From contig JAVCCM010000103.1 of the NCBI GenBank assembly GCA_030765455.1, forward strand, positions 62,001 to 126,000: a DNA stretch of 64,000 nt, read 5' to 3'. Under the pieces are notes generated by a model. The model ran no database searches, was not told the origin of the DNA, and was given only the letters and a program-made list of their open reading frames with translations. The position numbers and the translations under genes were made by a program. Positions within the stretch are counted from its first letter, which is position 1. Every line of letters starts with the position of its first letter. The stretch comes from Candidatus Electryonea clarkiae (GTDB lineage: Bacteria; Electryoneota; Electryoneia; Electryoneales; Electryoneaceae). This document shows, in pieces, positions 45,271-54,165 of the stretch.

Positions 45271-45717
45271 TTAATTTGTTGATTCAGTTTTGAACTGCCA
45301 GGGTGGTCCTTTGCTTAGATGACCATGATTATCCCTGACATCCACCATCCAATAATAAGTCGTACCTTCCTGCAATGTATCGGGTTCATAAGTTTCATTT
45401 AGAATATCGCCTGGAATGAGGGGAGGGAATGAATTGTTACCAAACTGGCTCCTGCTTCCAAAATAGATGTTATAGATTAATGTATCTCCATCTTGATCTG
45501 TACTCTGCCAGGAGAGAGTCGGCTTGACGGATACATTCTCAGACTGATCAGCCGGGTATGGATCAGCAGGCTCAGTTGGTGCGTGAAAATTGTTCTCATT
45601 TGCAGGATTATCAGGATCCATTGGATTAAGATGCCTGGCATCTTCTGAGGGAAGATCTTCACATGCGAAAATCAGTGTCAGTAAAGAAATAACGATTGTT
45701 AGAGATAAAGCTTTCAT
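45271..45717 (-). CDS. Short lipoprotein with one Fn3-like domain
   Basis: 148 aa with lipobox LIFAC (mature Cys about residue 19), an acidic/proline linker (MDPDNPANENN) and a single Fn3-like unit: PADPYPADQSENVSVKPTLS, WQSTDQDGDTLIYNIYFG, TTYYWMVDVRDNHG, PPWQFKT. The unit is clearly related to each of the five in the 47709-50054 protein. Its ATG overlaps the stop of the CsgG-like gene upstream (ATGA), so the pair is coupled exactly as in the larger module. Probably a periplasmic or surface lipoprotein working with the CsgG-like protein; function unknown. Confidence 0.82.
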   Translation of the reverse strand: MKALSLTIVISLLTLIFACEDLPSEDARHLNPMDPDNPANENNFHAPTEPADPYPADQSENVSVKPTLSWQSTDQDGDTLIYNIYFGSRSQFGNNSFPPLIPGDILNETYEPDTLQEGTTYYWMVDVRDNHGHLSKGPPWQFKTESTN

Positions 45718-46739
45718 TTGTCGATTTCTCCGAAAGCGTTAAAATTCAATCCTAATGAAATTCCAATACTTTTATTATTATTAATGTTACTAATCGAGAA
45801 TGTTACTCTATCCCCGTTACCAACAGATGCAGAATCCGGTTGGTCCTTTCTTTTTTGCCTGCTGAAAATTACAGCATCGATAATATTCCAAAGATATATC
45901 GCTCCAACAGTAATTCCAGTATAAGTAATTGCATTTCTTGCAGATTCTGCGCTATCGTGCGCTGATAACCTGATTTTATATAATGCTTGAATTTCAACAG
46001 GATCTATCGCGCGGTCGTAATCTCGCATAGATGTTTTGTATGCGTTGACTTTACCATTGTAATTTGAAACACTTATGAGCAGGTATGAAATCGCCATCGA
46101 TTCACCGATAACATAAACCATTCCGGTTTTTTTTCTTCCTACCGCGATTTGTCCCAAGCCGGGCCACATAAATGATTTTGGGAGTGGGTAGCGAGCTGTT
46201 TCTAATTCGCCCCCTCCAGCTTTCCATGCAGCATTATCAAGCCCTGAAATAAGGAGGGCTGCCTGCTTAATACCAACGGAAAAAACTTCATCTATGGTGC
46301 AAGCACTTTCAAAGGTCTTGGTTAACTCGATCACACCTGTTTCAACATCGATAAGATGGAGAATTATAGTATGTGTTTGTTTAACTCTTCCGACAGATCC
46401 GGTAATAACTTTATCCGTTTCCAGGATTCGTCCGGCTTCAATTGCGCATTGATCCGATGTGCACTCATCCAGTTTTATCCCCTTTTCTTCGAGGATTGCC
46501 TGCATTGCGCTTCGTTCGGCTACATAAAACATCCCTGTTTTGAGAAGTTCCACTCGCAACTGGTGTGACATAGTTCTTTGATATATTTTTGGAAGTCCGC
46601 CGGTTATTTCGAGATCAAAAAGAGCAATGTTTAGCAGTTCCATCGGCTGAGCATTTGCTGTGTAGCCTGAAAAGACACCTAAAAACACGCCAATCACCAA
46701 AATGTACTGCTGGATAAGATTTGAAACTATTCGTTTCAT
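45714..46739 (-). CDS. CsgG-like / DUF5683 protein (short module copy)
   Basis: 341 aa. Signal peptide (cleavage near ANAQ, residue 31), then a CsgG-like domain (LLNIALFDLEITGGLPKIYQ, ECTSDQCAIEAGRILETDKV, IILHLIDVETGVIE), then directly a DUF5683-type region starting LPKSFMWPGLGQIAVGRKKTG with two hydrophobic segments. Compared with the paralogue at 50051-51796 it lacks the three PEGA domains. The two-cysteine CTSDxCAxExGRxL motif is shared by all three copies. CsgG itself is a lipoprotein pore for curli export; this version lacks a lipobox and gains membrane segments, so pore formation is only a possibility. Overlaps the downstream lipoprotein gene by four bases. Confidence 0.82.
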   Translation of the reverse strand: MKRIVSNLIQQYILVIGVFLGVFSGYTANAQPMELLNIALFDLEITGGLPKIYQRTMSHQLRVELLKTGMFYVAERSAMQAILEEKGIKLDECTSDQCAIEAGRILETDKVITGSVGRVKQTHTIILHLIDVETGVIELTKTFESACTIDEVFSVGIKQAALLISGLDNAAWKAGGGELETARYPLPKSFMWPGLGQIAVGRKKTGMVYVIGESMAISYLLISVSNYNGKVNAYKTSMRDYDRAIDPVEIQALYKIRLSAHDSAESARNAITYTGITVGAIYLWNIIDAVIFSRQKRKDQPDSASVGNGDRVTFSISNINNNKSIGISLGLNFNAFGEIDK

Positions 46740-46814
46740 GTTTCCTTTTATTGTAATCTGTATTGGATTAATCCATTTTCAGCAAAAATATAAACTTCTG
46801 TAGTTGTTAGTCTT

Positions 46815-47261
46815 TTATTCTCCAGTTCGATCAAAGCTCCTATTCACTGGTATCGTATAATTCGATGTCATCAATATAACAGAATGAGTTTCACCTACAC
46901 GACCAACGGAGCCCGCTACGATACGATCCACTCCAAGAAGCCTTCCCATCTGTACTGCACACTCATCAGACGTACATCCAGACAATTGGAAACCCTGTTC
47001 TACAAGTATGTCTTCCATTGCGTTCCTCTCTATAACGAGGAACCTGCCGGTATTCAGGAGTTCAAGGCGAAGCCTGTCTGAAAGGGTTTTTTGATAAACC
47101 CCTGGAATACCACCTCCAATTTCAAGGTCCATGATTGCTGCTTGGAATTTCTCCGTTGTCTTGGAATCGTTCTGGGCAACTACTCTGTAAGGAGCAAACA
47201 ACAGGTAAAAAATAGAAATCACAAAAAAACAAAAACCCTGATTAATAAATATCTTTTTCAT
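46815..47261 (-). pseudogene. Truncated CsgG-like paralogue fused to a lipoprotein-gene tail
   Basis: Signal peptide plus about 90 residues that are roughly 80% identical by eye to the CsgG-like domain of the 50051-51796 protein (YQKTLSDRLRLELLNTGRF; SGCTSDECAV), up to THSVIL. It then ends in 18 unrelated residues (MTSNYTIPVNRSFDRTGE). In another frame the same DNA reads YIDDIELYDTSE-stop (46878-46840), close to the end of the Fn3/LamG lipoprotein (YVDDIKIIDLDE). So a deletion seems to have joined the two genes of a module. The ribosome site (GAGGGAAC) and signal peptide remain, so a short product could still be made; PEGA and DUF5683 parts are gone. Confidence 0.7.
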
Positions 47262-47708
47262 CGTTCCCTCTCATGGTGAACGCTTCATGATGTTTCTCGC
47301 TTCTGGAGATTCGCTATTCCCCTTGTGTATCTGTGGAGCGGATTGAGTAGCAGGGAAAGAAAATTATATTACTATCAAAATGTAAAAGTACAAAGATTAG
47401 TACAAACTTTCAACCGAACATACATCTTCATAAAAAAAAGTGATTCAATACGAGGTAACTCGAAAAATTTATTCAGATGACAAAATAATGGGTGGGGAAG
47501 GCGTCCCTGCCAATAGCTTTTGATGATAGAAAAGAAGGGTAAAGGATACCCGCACTTTTGCATCAATCGGTTTGATCTATGCTGCTATTAACTGATATCG
47601 TACAACTTGATATCAGCTAATAGCAGGGAAATCTCATTTAAATTCCAATTTATACCTCAATCATCAACCTAATTATGGGTTGCAGATTAAAAGCATCAGG
47701 CAGTCAAC
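47262..47708. other. Intergenic region with hairpin and possible gene remnant
   Basis: No intact gene. A strong hairpin (47582-47626) is present. On the minus strand 47617-47588 reads ADIKLYDIS-stop, similar to the two lipoprotein tails mentioned for 46840-46878 (26 of 33 bases equal by eye), so part of it may be the relic of a further module copy. Confidence 0.5.
47582..47626. terminator. Strong hairpin downstream of the large Fn3 lipoprotein gene
   Basis: CTGCTATTAACTGATATC (47582-47599) and GATATCAGCTAATAGCAG (47609-47626) pair over 18 bases with one mismatch and a nine-base loop. It lies 83 bases after the stop of the 47709-50054 gene. No T run follows on either strand, so it could act as a 3' RNA stabiliser or be a repeat. 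Confidence 0.55.
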
Positions 47709-50054
47709 TTATTCATCCAAATCTATAATCTTTATATCATCCACATAGGCAGCAGGAAGACGGTTACTATTCCACAAGAAGAATTGAAGCATGGATGTTG
47801 TGGTTCCCAAAGGAAAGCCATTGAATCCTCGATCCTCAGCCACCATCTCTCCATTCACATAAAGATCAAATTCGGCATTGCCAATATCAAATTCAATAGC
47901 GACCTCTACCCACTCGTTAGTGTTGTAAGTAGTCGCGTTTTGCCAGCCTTCATCATCGGCATATACTACGCTTCCGTTTGAAGTGAATTGGATTAAAAAC
48001 ATTGTTCCGCCGTCATCCATCCAACTTGATTGGGAGAAATCACCTCTTTGTCCCATTAATACTTTATATTCAAATCTTCCAAATGAAATTGCATCATGTC
48101 GGCAATTTATATAACCATCGTCAGCGTCAGTCGGGTCATTAAAGTATAGGCTGTGTTCACCTGTCGCTGCCTCATCATCGCTTACTTCAATTGTGATACC
48201 GTTGGTGTAATTATCTTCCCACACCCCCCATTCCGGCAGCTCGCCTACGTTATCATCTTCAAAACTGGTCTCAAAAATGACGCCTTCAACAACTTCTTCA
48301 GTTGTGAATGTCCACAAGTGACCTTCGGTTTCGTTATCGTGATCATCAATGGCGATAATTTTCCAATAATAGGTCATCCCCGGTTCCATCTGCGGGCGAA
48401 AGACGTTCCCTCCGGCATTGGTATGGACGAAGGGCGGGTTTGTATCCGTACCAAAATAAATATCAGAGTCAATTGGATCATTTTCAGGATCACTATTTTG
48501 CCAACTTAAAACTTCGTCAACTGGGATATTTTCCGCTCCATCTGCGGGATTAGGATTGGAGGGTTCATCTGGCGGTTGGTTGCCTCCACTGCTGCTGGTA
48601 ACAAAAGTCCAGACCTGTCCTTCAGTTACATTATCATGATTATCCCCGGCAACAATTTTCCAGTAATACCTGGTGTCGGGATCTATTGTAACACCATTAT
48701 CCGAGGGGTAGATCTGAGTATTTTGAAGACCTTGAGCTATTCTCGGTTGCTGCTGCTGATCAGTTCCGAAGAAAACAGTATAGGTAAGCCGGTCTTCTTC
48801 AGGGTCGCTGCACTCCCATGAGATAACAAGGTCAATAGGATTAATATCCTGAGCATTATTCGCCGGGGATGGATTGCCCGGCTCTTCCGGAGGCTGGTTG
48901 GCTTCCCCGACTGTTACAAATGACCACACCGGTCCCGGAGTAGTACCATCTGAAGTTTGAATTTGCTTCGCACCGGTCTTGATACCACCGGGATAAACCT
49001 GCATGATACTACCCTGATCATCTTTTGCGATAACCCGCCAGTAGATGCGTGTCGCTGCAGGTAATTCGTTTTCTTGCGTTACCTGGAAGGAAGCACTCGT
49101 TTGATCCTGGCTAACCATATTTACCGGTGGATCATTCGGACCGAGGAAGATGGTAAATGTCATTGGATCACCTTCCTGATCATGAGCGTTCCAGAGTAAG
49201 TTGGGAGTTCTTGAAACATTTTGAGCGCCATCTGACGGTTCAGGACCAGAAGGTGGATCTGGAGGCTGATTTCCCTCCTCAGCCGTTGTAAATGACCATA
49301 TTGAACCCTCGGTTGAGCGATCATTCTCATCCCTGGCAATAATCTGCCAGTAATAAGTGGTATTAAAATTTAGCTGACCTGTCTCGTAAGATGTTTCAGA
49401 TTGATCAGACACAACTTCACCAGGATTTTCTTCAGTGCCAAAAGAAATACTGTATGTCATTTGCAGTTCATCAGGATGCGTGCAGGTCCAGGAAAGGGTC
49501 AGTGCCGTTGGTGTGTTCTCAGCATTGTCTTCCGGGTATGGGTTGCCAGACGCAGCAGGCGGTTGTTGTCCGGCTTCAGCAGTGGTGAAACTCCAGACGT
49601 CTCCTACAGTAGCGCCATCGTGATTATCCTTTGCCAAAATTTTCCAGTAATAGGTCGTACTTGTTTCAAGACCTTCCGGAGTATATGATTTGGTTAATCG
49701 CCCTATACTTACCAGCTCAGGATTATCCGCTTCTTCCCCGAAATAGACATTGTAGGAGAGAGTATCGTTTGTATCCTGATCATAACACTGCCATGAGAGC
49801 GATGTTGTGGTTGCAATATCCACAGATGTATCAGCAGGGTTTGGGTAAAATGGTGCTTCCGGAGGATGGTTTTCCGTTCCGGTTGTATCGTCGGGATCTT
49901 CATAATCCGGATTACCAGGATCATCGGGGTTATCATGTGTACTGTCAACCACGCCTGGATCAGTACCGGTGACAGGATCAAGTGTTTGACAGGATAACAC
50001 AAAAATTAACAGGAAGGCAAATAAAACTGCCGGAATAAGATTAAGTTTTTTCAT
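47709..50054 (-). CDS. Large lipoprotein with five Fn3-like repeats and a LamG-like C-terminus
   Basis: 781 aa. Lipobox VLSC (mature Cys22), a 40-residue acidic, Asp/Pro/Gly-rich linker, five Fn3-like units of about 90-110 residues (each with PxPADxAxN..., LSW, YxVYFG, TTYYWKI.A.D, W.FTT), and from about residue 580 a concanavalin/LamG-like domain (FETSFEDDNVGELPEW, GEHSLYFNDPTDADDGYI, NEWVEVAIEFDI, PAAYVDDIKIIDLDE). The third unit carries a 20-residue insertion. Such domains bind carbohydrate or act as stalks. Its start overlaps the stop of the CsgG/PEGA/DUF5683 gene by four bases, so both are made together; likely a surface stalk lipoprotein. Confidence 0.86.
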   Translation of the reverse strand: MKKLNLIPAVLFAFLLIFVLSCQTLDPVTGTDPGVVDSTHDNPDDPGNPDYEDPDDTTGTENHPPEAPFYPNPADTSVDIATTTSLSWQCYDQDTNDTLSYNVYFGEEADNPELVSIGRLTKSYTPEGLETSTTYYWKILAKDNHDGATVGDVWSFTTAEAGQQPPAASGNPYPEDNAENTPTALTLSWTCTHPDELQMTYSISFGTEENPGEVVSDQSETSYETGQLNFNTTYYWQIIARDENDRSTEGSIWSFTTAEEGNQPPDPPSGPEPSDGAQNVSRTPNLLWNAHDQEGDPMTFTIFLGPNDPPVNMVSQDQTSASFQVTQENELPAATRIYWRVIAKDDQGSIMQVYPGGIKTGAKQIQTSDGTTPGPVWSFVTVGEANQPPEEPGNPSPANNAQDINPIDLVISWECSDPEEDRLTYTVFFGTDQQQQPRIAQGLQNTQIYPSDNGVTIDPDTRYYWKIVAGDNHDNVTEGQVWTFVTSSSGGNQPPDEPSNPNPADGAENIPVDEVLSWQNSDPENDPIDSDIYFGTDTNPPFVHTNAGGNVFRPQMEPGMTYYWKIIAIDDHDNETEGHLWTFTTEEVVEGVIFETSFEDDNVGELPEWGVWEDNYTNGITIEVSDDEAATGEHSLYFNDPTDADDGYINCRHDAISFGRFEYKVLMGQRGDFSQSSWMDDGGTMFLIQFTSNGSVVYADDEGWQNATTYNTNEWVEVAIEFDIGNAEFDLYVNGEMVAEDRGFNGFPLGTTTSMLQFFLWNSNRLPAAYVDDIKIIDLDE

Positions 50055-51796
50055 CGTACTTTCCTCCCGGTTGAGCCGAACGTTATACCTAATGAAATTC
50101 CAACCGAAGGTCGTCCCCGTGAATCACCAAGCATGGCAAGCTTGATGTCTTTAATCCCACTGTCGCCATGATCTGCTGCATCCTCTTTCTCGCCCTCGAA
50201 AATAATAGCGTCAAGAATATTCAAGAGATAAATTCCCCCGGCTATCCCTCCGGCGATGAAAATCATCGATTCTGTCGATTCAGCGTCTTCGTGAGAAGAG
50301 GTTATCAGTTCATTTGCAGCAATTTGCTCTTCAGATGCTACCCGTTTCGCATCAAATAATGCGGCAAAATCATCACCTGTCCCAGCGTTGTCATAATTAG
50401 ATTTTGCAAGTTCATATGCTGCTGATTTAGCGTCATAATCTAACAGGGCATCATCGTAATCGCTGACAGCCCCATTGAAATTCAAGATCGAAAACACCAG
50501 GAAACCAACGGCTCCTGTTTCTCCTACAACATATAGCAAACCTGGAGTTTTTCTGCCAATACCGATCTGTCCCAATCCGGGCCAGAGCAAAGATTTGGGT
50601 AATGCGCTTGGAGCGCTTGCAACTACCTGGATCAGCTCCAAATCATAATCCACCATGAACGTCTCTTCAGCTTTTATCTCAATGTCTTTATCTACACTGC
50701 CGGCATATTTTTTCCGGTTGATATTTACGATATGCCATCCAACGTCAACCAGCTTATCAAGCAATGGCGCCGTGCCAAGTTTTTCGCCGTCAAAGGTGAC
50801 AACTGTACCTTTTGGCAGACGGGCAAAACTAAGTGTCCCCTGTTGCTTATTGAGGATACCTTTAATAGTGACTTTCTGCTCCGGTTTGAGCAGGATTGTT
50901 TGCTTGAAAGTAGTAAATCCCGGTTTCGTAATTTCGATCGAGTATGTTCCGGGGGTTAGTTTCTGAAGTGTAGCAGGGAATGATGTGTCTCGCTTCTTTC
51001 CATTAATAATAAGAGAAACCGTTTCAATATTTGAAGTGACATAAATTTCACCGGCTTTTTCAAGTGTGACTTCCACACGATTGATCTGACCGGGAAGAAT
51101 GTTCACAATTGTTGAAGCGACCAGATCACCTAATTCCAACCGCAAAAAATGCTCACCTTTAGCTATCTTTTCAATGGCAAATGGTGTTGTCCCCTTGATC
51201 TTCTCTTCGTCCAAAAAAACCGTAGCGCCGAATGGTGAGGATTTTACCAGCAGGTCGCCTTCACCGGAAACGGAAGTTTTTGTTTTGCTGCCTTCCAGTC
51301 CAGCCAATAGACGCGCTGTTTCTCCGATACGTGTAGAAAGAACCTCATCAATCGGGCAGGAACAATCAACACCTTTAGAGTTTACTATGGCACCGGTCTC
51401 AACATTTATATGACGCAGGATAATAGAATGTGTGTTTCCCACTTTCCCGATAGACCCGGCAATAATGCCCTCTACTCCAAGTAAACGACCTACTTCCACT
51501 GCGCATTCATCGGATGTACATCCCGACATCTGCAATCCCTGCTCAGAGAGAATCTCTTCCATAGCATTACGTTCTATCACAATGAAACGCCCAGTATTTA
51601 ATAATTCGAGTCGCAAACGGTCAGACAGGGTTTTCTGGTAAATCTCAGGGATTCCGCCTGAAATCTCCAGATCAAGAACAGCTACATTGATTTTCTTTTG
51701 AACTTTTTCCTCCTGGGCGTTGACTGCTCCACAAGAAATAAGTATAACAATAATTAAAAAAGGGATAACACTATAAACCGAACGAAAACAACTCAT
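50051..51796 (-). CDS. CsgG-like / triple PEGA / DUF5683 protein (full module copy)
   Basis: 581 aa. Signal sequence with a possible lipobox (LISC, Cys22), CsgG-like domain (about 35-170; LEISGGIPEIYQKTLSDRL, SGCTSDECAVEVGRLLG), three PEGA-type beta domains (about 180-390; KSSPFGATVFLDEEKIKGT, ...PGTYSIEITKPGFTTFK, LPKGTVVTFDGEKLGTAPL), then DUF5683 (LPKSLLWPGLGQIGIGRKTPG) with two membrane segments and a helical insert (about 460-515). Ribosome site AAGGAGA. CsgG-type domains form outer-membrane export pores; PEGA domains are extracellular or periplasmic beta modules. First gene of the operon and coupled to the Fn3 lipoprotein gene. Confidence 0.86.
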   Translation of the reverse strand: MSCFRSVYSVIPFLIIVILISCGAVNAQEEKVQKKINVAVLDLEISGGIPEIYQKTLSDRLRLELLNTGRFIVIERNAMEEILSEQGLQMSGCTSDECAVEVGRLLGVEGIIAGSIGKVGNTHSIILRHINVETGAIVNSKGVDCSCPIDEVLSTRIGETARLLAGLEGSKTKTSVSGEGDLLVKSSPFGATVFLDEEKIKGTTPFAIEKIAKGEHFLRLELGDLVASTIVNILPGQINRVEVTLEKAGEIYVTSNIETVSLIINGKKRDTSFPATLQKLTPGTYSIEITKPGFTTFKQTILLKPEQKVTIKGILNKQQGTLSFARLPKGTVVTFDGEKLGTAPLLDKLVDVGWHIVNINRKKYAGSVDKDIEIKAEETFMVDYDLELIQVVASAPSALPKSLLWPGLGQIGIGRKTPGLLYVVGETGAVGFLVFSILNFNGAVSDYDDALLDYDAKSAAYELAKSNYDNAGTGDDFAALFDAKRVASEEQIAANELITSSHEDAESTESMIFIAGGIAGGIYLLNILDAIIFEGEKEDAADHGDSGIKDIKLAMLGDSRGRPSVGISLGITFGSTGRKVR

Positions 51797-52168
51797 CGCT
51801 TCTCCTTAAAAACTTCCACTCAAAAATTCGGATTAGTAGGAAGGATTTTACGCCAGTTAACTGTAAGTAATTAGACAAAGAAGATCATGACACTGTCAGT
51901 TCCTATTTGCCGCAAATCTTGTATTTGTCAAAAATTACTATAGTATTTTACAATCATCCTGTAAGTTTCTTTACTTCCGGATATTTTCATACAAAGCAGC
52001 AGAAGTACTCAAGAGACAATCTTGTTAATCTTGTCTGTCCCCGCGAGGTTTGATGCTGGCTCGGAAGTTTGCGAAAGTAAGAACAATATCAGCCGCTTTC
52101 AACTCAAATTGAGGTGCGCCTCCTGAAGTCAACTCACTGATTGGAGAATTATTAAGGAATGATCCGAA
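51797..52168. other. Intergenic region upstream of the CsgG/PEGA operon
   Basis: 372 bases between the rhomboid gene stop and the CsgG/PEGA gene start, both on the minus strand. Presumably holds the operon promoter; I find no repeat unit or gene. Confidence 0.4.
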
Positions 52169-52852
52169 CTAAATTTTTCTGATTCTGTTTATTACTATCA
52201 TAAAAACCCCGGCACTAAACCCTCCAATGTGTGCCCAGAAAGCAATACCCCCTGCTTGCCCAGATGCCAGGCTCCCAACTCCGCTGAATAACTGAATTGC
52301 AAACCAGATTCCAATGAATACCCATGCTGATATCAGGAAGGTCTTAATAAAGATGAAAAAGAACCAGAAAAGCATTACGATCCTGGCTTTTGGGTACATT
52401 AATACGTAGGCAGCCATCACCCCGGCAACTGCTCCGCTTGCTCCGATTGCAGGGATAGTTGAAGCAGGGTGCATGAACAGATGTGTTATTCCTGCTGCAA
52501 GCCCGGCTGATATATAGAATATAAGGAATGTGAGATGACCGAGTCGATCTTCAACATTATCTCCAAACAGCCATAGTATCCACATGTTTCCAATTGCGTG
52601 CGCCCATCCAGCATGGACGAACATGCAGGTAAACAACGTGGTGAAACTATGTAAAAGTGACCCGGTTGGGAATTCCTCGGCTAATCCGGTAGCTCGTGCC
52701 GGGATAAAGCCGAAATCCATAAAAAAAGCTGAAAGTTGTTTGCTCGGCAAGGTGATTTCTGCAATAAATATTACTGCGTTAGCAGCTATAATTATGAGCG
52801 TAACGATCGGGAAGGTTTTTGAAGGATTAATGTCGCGTATTGGGATAATCAT
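52169..52852 (-). CDS. Rhomboid-family intramembrane serine protease
   Basis: 227 aa, six to seven membrane segments. The catalytic dyad is Ser139 in IGASGAVAGV and His208 in WAHIGGFSAG; the conserved MFVHAGWAHAIGNMW block with its His and Asn lies near residues 77-91, and a WR-like loop is replaced by FPTGSLLHSF. Substrates are unknown; bacterial rhomboids cleave single-pass membrane proteins near the outer membrane-facing side. Divergent from the sigma-factor operon, with 380 bases in between. Confidence 0.93.
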   Translation of the reverse strand: MIIPIRDINPSKTFPIVTLIIIAANAVIFIAEITLPSKQLSAFFMDFGFIPARATGLAEEFPTGSLLHSFTTLFTCMFVHAGWAHAIGNMWILWLFGDNVEDRLGHLTFLIFYISAGLAAGITHLFMHPASTIPAIGASGAVAGVMAAYVLMYPKARIVMLFWFFFIFIKTFLISAWVFIGIWFAIQLFSGVGSLASGQAGGIAFWAHIGGFSAGVFMIVINRIRKI

Positions 52853-53234
52853 AACTTGTCTCGGATTATCTTATTTGTGTGTCAGCAAAATAGTGCTTTT
52901 TGTGCATTATTCCAACCGTATATCATTACTGTAAATATAATTCAATTCAAGAGCAAGAATGACAGAAGAAGGGAGGGGATTCTGCTGTTGCATCCAACAT
53001 CGAACTACGTTGGAACTACATCGATAACCTGATTATTTCCTGGGTTGTCTCCCCAAAAGTGGATTTGAGATAAAAGTTGCATGAATCAAAATCTCGTTTC
53101 TTGCATCATACCATTGTGAGCGCACGAGAATTGAAATAAGTCAAGGTTTTATTAGCCGTCATAAGGGCGCTCTTCTGTAAGGATGATCATTCGATTGAGT
53201 AGATTTTATAAGTCTGTTAGCATAACTTGGCTGA
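52853..53234. other. Divergent promoter region
   Basis: 382 bases between the divergent rhomboid and sigma-factor genes. It must carry promoters for both. I do not see an ECF-type GGAAC/GTC pair that I would stand behind. Confidence 0.4.
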
Positions 53235-53888
53235 ATGAAAGATATAAACCGAAGTAATTTAGACTCTAAGAAAATTGATGATCAGAAGAAACGAGCCGCT
53301 GAAAAAAAGCTGATCGCAAAAGCAGTTGAGGGTGACACAAAAGCAGGCACCGAGATTGTCCTACAGCATCAAGGCAATGTATATAACCTCGCTTTGAGAA
53401 TGACAGGCAATGAACATGAAGCGGAGAGTGTTCTTCAGGAAACGTTTCTAAAGGTATTCGAGAAACTACCGGAATTCCGAGGGGAAAGTAGCCTTGGCAC
53501 CTGGATCCATCGTATCGCAACGAATATTGTCTTGATGCAACTCAGAAAACGGAAGGGAAAATATTTCGTTCCGATTGAAGATGAGAACCGGGCTGATGAG
53601 GATAATGGAGGCGATATAGCTTATGTCGCAAGATCGTTTGATCGCGATCCACTGGAGTTGACTTTAAACGAAGAATTGAAAAAGAGTCTGGAAAAAGCAA
53701 TCATTGAATTACCACCAAACTTACGTACAGCGTTTGTTTTAAAGGATATGGAAGATCATTCAATGGCTGAAATTGCTGAACAGACCGGCAAATCAATATC
53801 TGCAATCAAGGCTGATTTACACAGGGCACGTGTGAAATTGAGAAAAAAACTGGCTGAGTTTATTGATAAGGGGGCATCAAATGGATAA
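53235..53888 (+). CDS. ECF-type RNA polymerase sigma factor
   Basis: 217 aa. A charged N-terminal extension of about 45 residues (KKIDDQKKRAAEKKL) precedes region 2 (HQGNVYNLALRMTGNEHEAE, ETFLKVFEKLPEFRGESSLGTWIHRIATNI) and region 4 (LRTAFVLKDMEDHSMAEIAEQ, GKSISAIKADLHRARVKLRKKL). This is the RpoE/ECF-like group. The start codon of the next gene (a zinc-finger anti-sigma factor) overlaps its end by eight bases, so both are co-translated, as is usual for a sigma/anti-sigma pair. Possibly autoregulated; the promoter box is not identified. Confidence 0.93.
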   Translation: MKDINRSNLDSKKIDDQKKRAAEKKLIAKAVEGDTKAGTEIVLQHQGNVYNLALRMTGNEHEAESVLQETFLKVFEKLPEFRGESSLGTWIHRIATNIVLMQLRKRKGKYFVPIEDENRADEDNGGDIAYVARSFDRDPLELTLNEELKKSLEKAIIELPPNLRTAFVLKDMEDHSMAEIAEQTGKSISAIKADLHRARVKLRKKLAEFIDKGASNG

Positions 53889-54165
53889 AAAAAGCCCATG
53901 CAAAGCTACTTTAGAACAACTCTGTGATGTGCTCGAATATGAATTAGGTCACGAAGCAGGAAGTAAGGCTTGCAAAGAAATTCTTGAGCATGTCAAGAAT
54001 TGTCCGGAATGTTGTGCCGAAGTGGATACCTTGCGGAAGACAGTACGAATTTTTAAGCAAATCCCGGAGCGTGAGGTGCCCCAGGATGTTCAATGGCGAC
54101 TTTTAACTGAATTGAATTTGAACCTCCCTGCATCCGGGAAAATTGATAATAAGGTAGAAGTTTGA
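53881..54165 (+). CDS. Zinc-binding anti-sigma factor (ZAS type), soluble
   Basis: 94 aa from ATG 53881, which has GGGGG six bases upstream; an earlier TTG at 53863 lacks a ribosome site. The ZAS motif is Cys31-x5-His37-x3-Cys41-x2-Cys44 (EHVKNCPECC). Such domains bind the cognate sigma factor and often release it when the cysteines are oxidised. No transmembrane segment follows, so it should be cytosolic and may sense redox state, which fits the thioredoxin-like gene two genes downstream. Inference: redox-controlled sigma unit. Confidence 0.82.
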   Translation: MDKKSPCKATLEQLCDVLEYELGHEAGSKACKEILEHVKNCPECCAEVDTLRKTVRIFKQIPEREVPQDVQWRLLTELNLNLPASGKIDNKVEV

